A DNA stretch of 60,798 bases. Source: Oscillospiraceae bacterium (GTDB taxonomy: Bacteria > Bacillota_A > Clostridia > Oscillospirales > Oscillospiraceae). Positions 48,984 through 57,149 of the stretch are shown piece by piece; within the stretch, counting starts at the first letter, position 1, and each line of letters opens with the position of its first letter. The stretch lies in the NCBI GenBank assembly GCA_024690695.1, contig JAILOS010000097.1, positions 1-60,798 of the forward strand, written 5' to 3'. Below the pieces are notes generated by a model. That model was not told where the DNA came from. It saw nothing but the letters and a program-made list of their open reading frames with translations, and made no database searches. A program made the position numbers and the translations under genes.

Positions 48984-49503
48984 GCTCACGGCGAAAAAGA
49001 TCTGCGCGCTTTCTCTGATGGGCGCGCTGATCTTCACGATCAAATTTGCCCTCGCTTCGATCCCGAACGTCCAGTGCAACGCGGTGCTGATCATCCTCTG
49101 CACGGTCTTCTTCGGCTGGGAGGCGCTGTACAGCGTGATGATCTACGTGATGCTGGAGGGTCTGGTCTTCGGCTTCAGTATCTGGTGGTTCGGCTACCTT
49201 TATACCTGGCCGCTGCTCGTCGTGATCGCGATGGCCCTGCGGCGGCACGACGACACGGTCGTCTGGGCCGTGACGGCCGGCGTCTTCGGGCTGATCTTCG
49301 GCCCGCTGATGTATCTGGAGTACTTTGCGATCAACGGCGGCTGGCAGGGCTTCGCCGCCATGTGGGTCAGCGGCATCCCCTACGATCTGGTCCACTGCGC
49401 CTCCAACTGCATCATCACCTTCGTGCTGTACCGGCCTCTGTATCACGTAACGGAGCGGCTGCTCGGCCCGCCGGACTTCAAAAAGCAATCCCCGCAGGAC
49501 TGA
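48955..49503 (+). CDS. ECF transporter S component, probably for cobalamin or precursor
   Basis: 182 residues, five to six membrane helices, beginning with a Lys-rich stretch KLTAKKICALSLMGALIF typical of S components. The start ATG overlaps the end of the DUF4430 gene by 29 bases. The energising ECF module is not encoded here. Shared B12 riboswitch control makes corrinoid uptake the best guess. It is followed by a strong terminator. Confidence 0.8.
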   Translation: MRSRSRPAGKLTAKKICALSLMGALIFTIKFALASIPNVQCNAVLIILCTVFFGWEALYSVMIYVMLEGLVFGFSIWWFGYLYTWPLLVVIAMALRRHDDTVVWAVTAGVFGLIFGPLMYLEYFAINGGWQGFAAMWVSGIPYDLVHCASNCIITFVLYRPLYHVTERLLGPPDFKKQSPQD

Positions 49504-49524
49504 CCCGGCAATCATGAAAAGGAA

Positions 49525-49555
49525 CGATCCGCGGATAATTCCGCGGATCGTTTTT
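49525..49555. terminator. Terminator after the B12 uptake operon
   Basis: An 11-bp perfect stem CGATCCGCGGA (49525-49535) with TCCGCGGATCG (49540-49550), then TTTTT. Confidence 0.85.
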
Positions 49556-49577
49556 GTAATCCGAGACAAGGCGTCCT

Positions 49578-49823
49578 TTAAAACTGGCTTTTCAGCTTCT
49601 CCAGGCAGTCAGGGCAAATGTTTTTGCCTCTGAAGCTGACGACGCCCTTCATATTATCACAGAAAACACACGCCGGCTGATATTTGCGAAGAATAATGTT
49701 ATCGCCGTCCACATAGATTTCCAACGCGTCCCTCTCAGCGATGTCCAAGGTGCGGCGCATTTCGATCGGCAGCACAATGCGTCCCAGCTCGTCGACCTTT
49801 CTGACAATTCCGGTAGACTTCAT
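49578..49823 (-). CDS. AbrB/SpoVT-type transition-state regulator with C-terminal zinc finger
   Basis: 81 residues from the ATG at 49823 after GGAGGGAAGACCT. The N-terminal swapped-hairpin DNA-binding domain (STGIVRKVDELGRIVLPIE) is followed by a zinc finger (Cys52, Cys55, Cys70, Cys73), common in clostridial AbrB proteins. It likely represses or activates transition-phase genes. A possible Spo0A box and repeated AATTGTTTTGT blocks lie in its upstream region, consistent with Spo0A control and self-binding. Confidence 0.88.
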   Translation of the reverse strand: MKSTGIVRKVDELGRIVLPIEMRRTLDIAERDALEIYVDGDNIILRKYQPACVFCDNMKGVVSFRGKNICPDCLEKLKSQF

Positions 49824-49852
49824 AGGTCTTCCCTCCAACCCAAGTTATAGTA

Positions 49853-49881
49853 TTTATATCACAATTATCTTTCGTTGTAAA
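49853..49881 (-). promoter_or_regulatory. Promoter for the AbrB-like gene
   Basis: TTTACA (49881-49876), 17-base spacer, TATAAA (49858-49853). Confidence 0.55.
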
Positions 49882-49924
49882 TTGTTTTGTGCACAATTAA
49901 ACAAAAAATTTACAATTGTTTTGT
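49880..49924. repeat. Direct repeats AATTGTTTTGT upstream of the AbrB-like gene
   Basis: Two exact 11-base copies at 49880-49890 and 49914-49924, in an AT-rich stretch between the AbrB-like gene and spmA. AbrB proteins favour such AT-rich, flexible sites, so self-regulation is plausible. Confidence 0.5.
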
Positions 49925-49928
49925 CGAA
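49919..49928 (+). promoter_or_regulatory. Possible Spo0A box between the AbrB-like gene and spmA
   Basis: TTTTGTCGAA matches the 0A-box consensus TTTGTCRAA. In Bacillus, Spo0A~P represses abrB through such boxes. Lies 38 bases upstream of the -35 of the AbrB-like gene and about 100 bases before spmA. Confidence 0.55.
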
Positions 49929-50028
49929 TAAAATACATTTTACGGTGGGTTTGTAAGGTATTTACAGAACTGTTGAAATATGAAGACTGTTAGAGCTGTA
50001 TAATTATTCAAAAATTCGGAGGGTCGCC

Positions 50029-50598
50029 ATGCTGAGTATGCTGCTCGTCGCGCTGTTTGTCTCGTCGGTCGTCTGCGCGCTGTGGAGCGGGCGGGCGGGC
50101 GAGGCCGGCAACGCGGTGCTGAAAGGCGCACAGGACGCCGTCTCCTTCTGCTTCGGGCTCGCCGGCAGCCTGTGCCTCTGGAGCGCCGTAATGGAGCTCG
50201 CGGAGCGAAGCGGGCTCGCCTCCCTGCTGGCGAAAGCGCTGCGCCCCGTCCTGCGGAGGCTGTTCCCGCGTTCCTCGCAGCAGGAGGACGTGCTTTGCGC
50301 GCTGAGCGAAAACGTGAGCGCCAATCTGCTCGGTCTCGGCAACGCCGCCACGCCCGCGGGGATCCGGGCCGCGCGCGGGATGGCTCGCCTCGGCGAGCGG
50401 GGCCAGAACGAGCTGTGTCTGCTGGTCGTCGTGAACACGGCTTCGCTGCAGCTTCTGCCCACGACGATCGCCGCCGTCCGCGCGGCCTTGGGAGCCGCGG
50501 CGCCCTTCGACGTGCTGCCGGCGGTCTGGTTCAGCTCCGTCTGCTCGCTGACGGCCGGTCTCGGCGCCGCCGCGCTGTTAAAAAGGCTGTGGCGATGA
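50029..50598 (+). CDS. spmA: Spore maturation protein A
   Basis: 189 residues, polytopic. VSFCFGLAGSLCLWSAVMELAE and SANLLGLGNAATP are characteristic of SpmA (nucleoside-recognition/Gate domain). With SpmB it is needed for spore core dehydration and heat resistance. Start after CGGAGGGTCGCC; a TATAAT at 50000 could be its -10, but no good -35 accompanies it. spmB overlaps by four bases. Confidence 0.93.
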   Translation: MLSMLLVALFVSSVVCALWSGRAGEAGNAVLKGAQDAVSFCFGLAGSLCLWSAVMELAERSGLASLLAKALRPVLRRLFPRSSQQEDVLCALSENVSANLLGLGNAATPAGIRAARGMARLGERGQNELCLLVVVNTASLQLLPTTIAAVRAALGAAAPFDVLPAVWFSSVCSLTAGLGAAALLKRLWR

Positions 50599-51107
50599 TC
50601 GAGCTGCTTCCCGGTCTTCTGCTCGCCGTCCTGGCGCTGACGGCGGCAGTACGCCGGCAGGACGTCTACGACGCGCTGCTGAGCGGGGCGAAAAAGGGGC
50701 TGCGGCTGACGGTCGATCTGCTGCCGTCGCTGGTGGTCCTGTTCGCGGCGATCAGCCTGTTTCGCGCTTCGGGACTGGCCGAAGCGCTGGGCGGCCTGCT
50801 TGCTCCCCTGCTCCGCCGCGTCGGGGTCCCCGAGGAGACGGGGCTGCTGATGCTGCTGCGGCCGCTGTCCGGCAGCGGCGCGCTGGCGGCCGCTTCGGAG
50901 CTGATCGGCCGCTGCGGTGCCGATTCGCTCGTCGGACGCACCGCCGCCGTGATGATCGGCGCGAGCGAGACGACCTTCTACGTGATCGCCGTGTATTTCT
51001 CGGCCGCGGGCGTCAAAAACACGCGCTGGGCGATCCCGGCGGCGCTCGCCGCGGATCTGGCCTGTTTTCTCTCCTCGGCCTGGATCTGCCGCCTGCTGTG
51101 GAGCTGA
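50595..51107 (+). CDS. spmB: Spore maturation protein B
   Basis: 170 residues; PLSGSGALAAASELI and GASETTFYVIAVYF mark SpmB. Start ATG at 50595 overlaps the spmA stop (ATGA). The pair is a good sign that the organism belongs to an endospore-forming lineage. Followed by a strong terminator. Confidence 0.93.
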   Translation: MIELLPGLLLAVLALTAAVRRQDVYDALLSGAKKGLRLTVDLLPSLVVLFAAISLFRASGLAEALGGLLAPLLRRVGVPEETGLLMLLRPLSGSGALAAASELIGRCGADSLVGRTAAVMIGASETTFYVIAVYFSAAGVKNTRWAIPAALAADLACFLSSAWICRLLWS

Positions 51108-51152
51108 AAACCGGGGCTGTGAACGCACGTCCGTCCACAGCCCCGGTTTTTT
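51107..51152. terminator. Bidirectional terminator after spmB
   Basis: A 15-bp stem (51107-51121 with 51136-51150) incorporating A and T runs; also serves the convergent zinc transporter operon. Confidence 0.9.
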
Positions 51153-51211
51153 CTTTGGAGCTTCTTTTCCCGCTGCTCTCTCGCAGCGCGCTCTCTTGCC
51201 GGCCGCGCCGC

Positions 51212-52054
51212 TCAGCTCCGGCCGCGCAGCAGACGGCCCGCCAACGAAAAGCCGGCGAAGGCCAGGATATTCGCCGCGACGACGGTGCTGCCCACGGGAG
51301 TTTCCGCGAGGATCGAGACCGTCATGCCCAGCAGCGCGCACACGACCGACACGACGGCCGAGCAGATCGTCACCGCGCGAAAGCTCCGGAAGACGCGCAT
51401 CGCCGACAGCGCCGGAAATATGACCAGCGCAGAGATCAGCAGCGAGCCGACCAGATTCATCGCCAGCACGATGATCACCGCGATCACGACCGCGATCAGC
51501 AGATTGTAGGCGCCCGCCGGCAGCCCGGTGGCGCGGGCGAAGCCCTCGTCGAAGGTGACGGCGAAAATCTTGTTGTAAAAGAAGACGAACACGGCGAGCA
51601 CGATCAGCGACAGCGACACGCACAGCCACACGTCCACGGGCTTGAGCGTGATGAAGGAGATCGAGCCGAAGAGCGTCGAGCAGACGTCTCCGGAGAGATT
51701 CGTCGAGGTGGAGAAGAGGTTCATCAGCAGATAGCCGATCGCCAGCGCCCCGACCGACATCATCGCGATGGCCGCGTCGCCCTTGATCTTCGCGTTCTGC
51801 CCGGCCTTGAGCAGCAGCACCGCGCACAGCACGGTCACGGGCAGAACGAACAGCATCGGGCTCGTGATCTTCAGCACGGAGGCTACCGCGATCGCACCGA
51901 AGGCGACGTGACTCAGCCCGTCGCCGATAAACGAAAAGCGCTTGAGCACCAGCGTCACGCCCAGCAGCGAGGAGCACAGGGCGATCAGCGTGCCGACGAT
52001 GAAGGCGTAGCGCACGAAGGGATACTGCAGGAAGGCCAGGATCGGATCGAACAT
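51212..52054 (-). CDS. znuB: Zinc ABC transporter permease
   Basis: 280 residues with about eight membrane helices; FSFIGDGLSHVAFGAIA and GSLLISALVIFPALSA are signatures of family 9 metal permeases (ZnuB/MntB/AdcB). Last gene of the zur-znuA-znuC-znuB operon. Zinc rather than manganese is inferred from the linked Zur-type regulator. Confidence 0.9.
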   Translation of the reverse strand: MFDPILAFLQYPFVRYAFIVGTLIALCSSLLGVTLVLKRFSFIGDGLSHVAFGAIAVASVLKITSPMLFVLPVTVLCAVLLLKAGQNAKIKGDAAIAMMSVGALAIGYLLMNLFSTSTNLSGDVCSTLFGSISFITLKPVDVWLCVSLSLIVLAVFVFFYNKIFAVTFDEGFARATGLPAGAYNLLIAVVIAVIIVLAMNLVGSLLISALVIFPALSAMRVFRSFRAVTICSAVVSVVCALLGMTVSILAETPVGSTVVAANILAFAGFSLAGRLLRGRS

Positions 52055-52057
52055 CGC

Positions 52058-52762
52058 TCAGTCCTCCCTTCCGGCGCGGATATAGCGGCGCCCCATCGGA
52101 CTGCGCACGTAATCGGTGCGGCTGCCGAAAAACCAGCTCCCGCCGATCTGCAGGATATGGCTGGCGTGGCGGAGCGCGTAATGCATATCGTGGGAGATCA
52201 TCACGAGAGTGATCCCCTCGTCGTTGAGGCTTTCGACCAGACGGTACATCTCCTCCGAGGCCGCCGGGTCGAGCCCGGCGACAGGCTCGTCGAGCAGCAG
52301 CAGCTTCTCGGTCGCGCACAGGGCGCGGGCCAGCAGTACCCGCTGCTGCTGACCGCCGGAGAGCTCCCGGTAGCAGCGGCGCGCCAGGTCGGCGACGCCG
52401 AGCTTTTCCATGTTGACCTCCGCGCGTTCCTTTTCCTCTTTGCCGTAGAACGGGCGCAGGCCGAGCCGTCCCTGGCAGCCGGACAGGACGATCTCCCGCA
52501 CGGAGGCGGGGAAATCTCGCTGCACCTGCGTCTGCTGCGGCAGATAGCCGATCTCCGTCTGCTTCAGCCCGTCGCCGAGCGTGACGCGCCCGGACATCGG
52601 CGGGCGAAGAGCGAGCAGCGTGCGCATCAGCGTCGTCTTGCCGGAGCCGTTTTCCCCGACGATGCAGAGGTAATCGCCCGCGTTCACCGAGAAGCTGAGG
52701 TCGCGCACCAGCGCCCTCCCCTCGTAACCGAGCGTCAGATTTTCACAAACGATCTGCGCCAT
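52058..52762 (-). CDS. znuC: Zinc ABC transporter ATP-binding protein
   Basis: 234 residues. Walker A GENGSGKTT, signature LSGGQQQRV, Walker B LLLLDEP, and the H-loop ISHD. Energises uptake through the permease encoded three bases downstream. Confidence 0.92.
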   Translation of the reverse strand: MAQIVCENLTLGYEGRALVRDLSFSVNAGDYLCIVGENGSGKTTLMRTLLALRPPMSGRVTLGDGLKQTEIGYLPQQTQVQRDFPASVREIVLSGCQGRLGLRPFYGKEEKERAEVNMEKLGVADLARRCYRELSGGQQQRVLLARALCATEKLLLLDEPVAGLDPAASEEMYRLVESLNDEGITLVMISHDMHYALRHASHILQIGGSWFFGSRTDYVRSPMGRRYIRAGRED

Positions 52763-52763
52763 A

Positions 52764-53693
52764 TCAGCCCAGCGCCTCTTTCAACACCGCAAGATTCTTC
52801 TCCATCAGCGACAGATAGCTTTCGCCGTTCACCGCTCCCTGCATCGAATGGAGCGTCAGGATCCGGCGATCCGTCCGGGCGCTGCTCTCGATGACCTGCC
52901 GGGCCAGCTTCCCGTCGGAGTTTTCGATCACGCAGACGCAGTCGAGCCCCAGCTCGTCCAGCTTGTTCGCCAGAAAGATCACCGTCGAAAAGCTCGCCTG
53001 CGTTTCCGAAGAGCAGCCGGCGAAGGCTGCGTAATAGTCCAGTCCGTAGTCCTCGGTCAGATAGCGGAAGGGAAAGCGGTCGGCAAACAGCAGGGTGCGG
53101 CCGGACGCGCTTTCGACCGCCGCGGCATAGTCGGCGTCAAGCCGCGCGAGAAGCGCGTCGTAGTCGGCGAAAGCCGCCTCATAGACGGCGGCGTGTTCGG
53201 GATCGGCCTCGCGGAGCGCATCGGAGATCAGGCCGCACAGGCGGCGGGCCAGCCGCGGCGAGAGCCAGATATGCTCGTCCGACGCGCCGTCGTTCTCTCC
53301 CTCCATCCCCTCTCGGAGCTCCTCCTGCAGCGCGTCGGGCCCCAGCAGGCTGAGCAGATTGACCCGGATCTGACCGGGCTTCGCCGAATCCTTCAGCGCC
53401 TTCTCGATCCATTCGTCCGATTCGCCCCCGACGTAAATCAGCACGTCGCAGTCGGTGACGGCGATGATATCGTTCACGGTCGGCTGGAAGGAGTGCATAT
53501 CCACGCCGCCGTCGAGCAGGAGCTTCAGCTCCGTCGTCCCGGCCCGCTCGCCGAGCAGGCAGCGCGTCCAGTCGTACAGCGGGAAAATCGTCGCGACCAC
53601 GGTGAAGGGACGGTCCTTCTTCTCGCCCGTCCCGCAGGCGGCAAGCGAAAACAGCAGCAGCGCCGCCAGCGCCGCGCAGAGAAATCTCTTCAT
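52764..53693 (-). CDS. znuA: Zinc-binding lipoprotein of the ABC transporter
   Basis: 309 residues from the ATG at 53693, which overlaps the zur stop (ATGA). Lipobox LAAC near residue 20. Metal-ligand His in GGVDMHSFQPT and SDEHIWLSP. The His-rich loop of many ZnuA proteins is replaced here by a short acidic segment (EGENDGASDE). Captures Zn2+ outside the membrane for ZnuBC. Confidence 0.9.
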   Translation of the reverse strand: MKRFLCAALAALLLFSLAACGTGEKKDRPFTVVATIFPLYDWTRCLLGERAGTTELKLLLDGGVDMHSFQPTVNDIIAVTDCDVLIYVGGESDEWIEKALKDSAKPGQIRVNLLSLLGPDALQEELREGMEGENDGASDEHIWLSPRLARRLCGLISDALREADPEHAAVYEAAFADYDALLARLDADYAAAVESASGRTLLFADRFPFRYLTEDYGLDYYAAFAGCSSETQASFSTVIFLANKLDELGLDCVCVIENSDGKLARQVIESSARTDRRILTLHSMQGAVNGESYLSLMEKNLAVLKEALG

Positions 53694-54112
53694 TCCGCCG
53701 CCTCCCTGCATGCCTCGCACAGGCCGTAAAACACGGTACGCATCGGATTGACCGCAAAGCCGTGCTCGCTCAGGATGTGCTCGCTCAGCTCCGCCCACTC
53801 GCCGCAGTGCAGATGGATGAGCCTGCCGCATTTCTCGCATTTGCAGTGGAAGCAGCCGCCGCCGGAGTGGCTTTCGCTCCCGATATAGGAAAAGCAGGCG
53901 GGCGTGTTCGCGTCGATGATATATTTGCTCACGAGGCCCTCGTCCACCATCCGCTCCAGATGCCGGTAGACCGTGGCCGTACCGATCGGGCTGCCGCAGC
54001 GGCGGAAATGCCCGCAGACGTCGTTGACGGTGACGTGCTCGGTCCCGGTCGTGCGCAGATAGCGGAGCAGCTCCTCGCGCTGCTTCGTCTTGTACGGATT
54101 CTTTTCACTCAT
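53690..54112 (-). CDS. zur: Fur-family metal regulator, probably Zur
   Basis: 140 residues: winged helix with GTATVYRHLERMVDEGLV, then a dimer/metal domain with HCKCEKCG and LCEAC structural zinc cysteines. First gene of the zinc uptake operon, with a Fur-type palindrome over its own promoter, so autoregulation by zinc is likely. Confidence 0.88.
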   Translation of the reverse strand: MSEKNPYKTKQREELLRYLRTTGTEHVTVNDVCGHFRRCGSPIGTATVYRHLERMVDEGLVSKYIIDANTPACFSYIGSESHSGGGCFHCKCEKCGRLIHLHCGEWAELSEHILSEHGFAVNPMRTVFYGLCEACREAAE

Positions 54113-54130
54113 GCGTGTCGCCTCTCAATC

Positions 54131-54145
54131 TGATAACCGTTTTCA
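54131..54145. promoter_or_regulatory. Putative Zur operator
   Basis: TGATAACCGTTTTCA is a 7-1-7 near-palindrome like Fur-family boxes (TGATAAT-N-ATTATCA), extended by AATC/GATT outside. It sits just downstream of the -10 of the zur promoter, where a repressor would block start-site access. Confidence 0.6.
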
Positions 54146-54146
54146 G

Positions 54147-54174
54147 ATTATAGCACGGCTTTCGGCAAAGTCAA
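54147..54174 (-). promoter_or_regulatory. Promoter for zur-znuACB
   Basis: TTGACT (54174-54169), 16-base spacer, TATAAT (54152-54147). Confidence 0.7.
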
Positions 54175-54213
54175 GAAAAATAAAAATGATTTTCAATTTT
54201 GATTTCAGCACGG

Positions 54214-54237
54214 AAAAAGCCGCCCCGGCCGGGCGGC
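54214..54237 (-). terminator. Terminator after the dihydrouridine synthase gene
   Basis: GCCGCCC (54219-54225) with GGGCGGC (54231-54237); AAAAA at 54214-54218 is the leftward U-tract. Confidence 0.75.
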
Positions 54238-54255
54238 TTGTCTGATCGTTTCGGC

Positions 54256-55206
54256 TTATTCAAATCGGGCGTTCGGGTCGAAATTGGCCTCGGCGAACAG
54301 CCGGTGAACCGCTTCGCGGTAATCCTCCGTGCGGCGCGCCTTGCGTATGCCCTTCGCGAGCTTTTCCGAGTCCGGAAACAGCCGCAGCCCGTAGGACCAC
54401 AGCTCCTTCATCCGGTCGAGTGCGAAGCCCTGCGCGAGGCCGCTTGCCAGCGTCTCGTCCAGCAGCGTTTCGTAAAACAGCCGCAGCTCTTCCCTTTCAA
54501 GCGGTTTTCCGCCCCTGAGCACGCGAAACAGCGCCGGGTTCATCGCCGCGCCGCGTCCGAGCATAAGGTGCCGCAGCCAGGGAAAACGCTCGCGCAGCCG
54601 CCGGCAGTCGTTTGCGTCGAAAACGCCGCCGTTGTAGCAGACCGGGAAGGGGCTGTCCTCCAGCACGGCGAAGGCATCCGGGTCCGGAGCGCTGCGGTAA
54701 AAGCCCTCGCGGGTGCGGACGTGCACGGTCAGCTCGCGGAGCGGATAGCGCCGGTAGACCTCGAGCAGTGCCGGAAACTCGTCAGCGCTCTCGACGCCGA
54801 GACGCGTTTTGACCGAGATGCCGACGCTCGAGCGTTCGAAAATCGCGCTCAGAAAGGCGTCCAGCGCCCGCGGATCGGCGAGCAGCCCCGCGCCCTTTCG
54901 CTTGGCGACGACGGTGCCCGAGGGGCAGCCGCAGTTCAGATTGACCTCCCGGCAGCCGAGCGAGGCCAGCCTTTCGGCGAGGGCCAGGAAGCTCTCGGGA
55001 TCGTTGGCGAGGATCTGCGGGATCAGCGTCAGGCCTTGATTCAGTTCGGGCAGCACGTCCCGGAAGCGGCTCTCCTTCACGGCGCCCGTGCGGTCCGGCG
55101 CGAGAAACGGCGCGTAATAGCGATCCGCCTCGGGGAACAGCCGCCGATGCGTCCGGCGAAAGATCGCGCCGGTGACGCCCTCCATCGGGGCGAAGCTGAA
55201 AATCAT
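54256..55206 (-). CDS. tRNA-dihydrouridine synthase
   Basis: 316 residues, FMN-dependent TIM barrel. APMEGVT at 6-12, the catalytic Cys94 in NCGCPSG, KTRLG, and NGGVF. Reduces uridines in tRNA D-loops. It is shorter than the typical DusB and may belong to the DusC-like or a clostridial group, so I give no subtype. Start after GAGAGGAGGCGAGGGC. Confidence 0.9.
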   Translation of the reverse strand: MIFSFAPMEGVTGAIFRRTHRRLFPEADRYYAPFLAPDRTGAVKESRFRDVLPELNQGLTLIPQILANDPESFLALAERLASLGCREVNLNCGCPSGTVVAKRKGAGLLADPRALDAFLSAIFERSSVGISVKTRLGVESADEFPALLEVYRRYPLRELTVHVRTREGFYRSAPDPDAFAVLEDSPFPVCYNGGVFDANDCRRLRERFPWLRHLMLGRGAAMNPALFRVLRGGKPLEREELRLFYETLLDETLASGLAQGFALDRMKELWSYGLRLFPDSEKLAKGIRKARRTEDYREAVHRLFAEANFDPNARFE

Positions 55207-55229
55207 GCCCTCGCCTCCTCTCTCCGTCG

Positions 55230-55258
55230 ATGATACCCGCTGCGTCTACGCTTGTCAA
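55230..55258 (-). promoter_or_regulatory. Promoter for the dihydrouridine synthase gene
   Basis: Consensus TTGACA (55258-55253), 17-base spacer, TATCAT (55235-55230). Confidence 0.65.
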
Positions 55259-55303
55259 GGCGGCGTTTTTTCTTCCGGCGCTCGGAAAAATCGCCGAAAA
55301 GAC

Positions 55304-55332
55304 TTGGATTGTTCACATTCTTCCGTTATAAT
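55304..55332 (+). promoter_or_regulatory. Promoter for the coiled-coil protein operon
   Basis: TTGGAT (55304-55309), 17-base spacer, TATAAT (55327-55332). Confidence 0.7.
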
Positions 55333-55388
55333 AATAAAATGGAGAATGATAAGGGCCGGTTTTACGGCCGGAGAGGAGGGGGTCGAGG

Positions 55389-57149
55389 ATGAAGCATCCG
55401 GCGCTGATGCGCATGATGGGCGTTTTTCTGGCTGTCGTCAGCCTGCTTACGATTCTCGCCGCCTCTCTCGGTTTTCGCTCGGCCGAAAAAGACCGGGCCG
55501 AAAACGAGCGTCAGGACCGTCTGCTTGGCGAGCGCATCGAGCAGGCCTCCGCGCTGAGCGCCGAGCTTGACGGGGGCCGCAGCGACTACGATCCGGCCAA
55601 AGCCGTCCTTGCCGACCGGCAGCAGGCGCATGACAAGCTCCGCTCCGACTATCGCATGAAGCTCGGGACCTATACGGCGACGAAGGCCGGGCTCCGGCTC
55701 GGACGCGAGCAGCTCGACGCCGCAGCCGCCGCGCTGAAGGAGGCCTCCGCCCTGTTCTGGAGCGGCTATTCGCTTTTCAAGAAAGGCTATGAAGCCTTCA
55801 AGCCGATCTACTCGGCTTATTCCGAAGTCAAGGGCAAGCTCGCCGACGGCGAGGCGCTCTACGCCGGCGCGGCCGAAGCCAAAGCCGAATCCGGGGACGG
55901 CCCCGCCGTCCTCAGCGCCGAGCAGGTCCTCGCGCTGGCCGAGCTGGAGGACCGGGCGCTCGGCGAGCTTGCCGATCTGCTTACGCAGCTTCACGATCAG
56001 ACGCCGCCGGATCAGCGGAAGGCCGCCGAATACGTTCGTCAGGCGATGGCGGAATACAACGAGCTTGCGCCGACGCTGAGGGACTTCAGCGTCGAAAAGC
56101 TGGCCTACGACGTTTCGCTCGACGTCTACGAGCAGGCGAAGCAGGCGATGCTTTCGCAGGGCGATAACGCGGACGAAGCTCTCGCCGCCGCGGACCGGAT
56201 CTGCGAGGAGAGCTTCGGACTGACGTATGAGGAGCTCGGCCAATGGCTGGAGGAACACGAGCCGCAAAGTGATCCGGACGCTTCCTCCCTCCCCGAGCTC
56301 TCTCCCGAGATGACCGAAATGCTGCTTGAGCAGCTCCCCGGAGACCGCGATCTGCTGGAGACGGCCGTCGGCTTCGTCGGCGATACGCGCTCCGATCTGT
56401 CCGCAAAAATCGAAGCTTTCAAGGCCGAAGCGCAGGATATGGACGCGGCCGCGCTGCTGCTGGTCTTTCTCCGCGAGTCGCTGGACGGCGCGCAGCGGCT
56501 GCTCGGTCTCTTTGGGCCGACGGTCGAAAGCGCCTGGGAGCAGTTGGAAGAGGCGCGCGTTCAGCTGGCGAACGCCAGCTATGCGCTCAGCGAGGCGCAG
56601 GCCGGCATCGACGAGGGCTACCGCCAGCTGGAAGAGACCGAAGAAGACCTGGCGAAGCAGCTTGAAGAGCTCGAAGCCGGGAAGGGCGTGGTCGAGCGCG
56701 ACGCCTCCGACCTTGCCGAACTGAACGTCCTCGTGGAAAGCTACGAGGATCTGCTGGCCCGCTATCGCACGGCCCGCGCCGTTCTGATGAGCTATGAGGG
56801 CGTCGCCCGCGCCGTGACGGACGGCGGCGAGCTGATCGGCAGCGCCCGCGCGGAGCTGACAGTCCGTCAGGCGGAGCACGACCGGCTGAGCCGTCTTCGC
56901 CCGGTCGTCTGCGCTCTGACGCTCGCCGCCGGGATCGTCGGCTTCCTGTGCGCGCTCGGCGCTTTTGAAAAGCCGCGCATCCCCTGTCTCCGGCTGACGC
57001 TGCTGCTCGCCGCCGCGCTTGCCGCCGCCGGCGAGTGGCTGAGCGTCTCGCTCGGTCGCGGCCTGTGGTATACGTCGCTGTTCGTCGGGATCTTCGCTCT
57101 GCTGAGTCTTCCGATAGCTTCCAGAAATAAAGAGAGGAAAACGACATGA
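55389..57149 (+). CDS. Membrane protein with large extracytoplasmic coiled coil
   Basis: 586 residues: one N-terminal membrane helix (about 9-28), nearly 480 residues rich in Ala, Glu, Leu, Lys and Gln with long heptad-like helices, then three C-terminal membrane helices (about 510-580). The plan resembles phage-infection-protein/YhgE-like or tip-type proteins only in outline; I do not recognise the family. The following lipoprotein gene overlaps it by ATGA, so the two products likely work together at the cell surface. Confidence 0.7.
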   Translation: MKHPALMRMMGVFLAVVSLLTILAASLGFRSAEKDRAENERQDRLLGERIEQASALSAELDGGRSDYDPAKAVLADRQQAHDKLRSDYRMKLGTYTATKAGLRLGREQLDAAAAALKEASALFWSGYSLFKKGYEAFKPIYSAYSEVKGKLADGEALYAGAAEAKAESGDGPAVLSAEQVLALAELEDRALGELADLLTQLHDQTPPDQRKAAEYVRQAMAEYNELAPTLRDFSVEKLAYDVSLDVYEQAKQAMLSQGDNADEALAAADRICEESFGLTYEELGQWLEEHEPQSDPDASSLPELSPEMTEMLLEQLPGDRDLLETAVGFVGDTRSDLSAKIEAFKAEAQDMDAAALLLVFLRESLDGAQRLLGLFGPTVESAWEQLEEARVQLANASYALSEAQAGIDEGYRQLEETEEDLAKQLEELEAGKGVVERDASDLAELNVLVESYEDLLARYRTARAVLMSYEGVARAVTDGGELIGSARAELTVRQAEHDRLSRLRPVVCALTLAAGIVGFLCALGAFEKPRIPCLRLTLLLAAALAAAGEWLSVSLGRGLWYTSLFVGIFALLSLPIASRNKERKTT

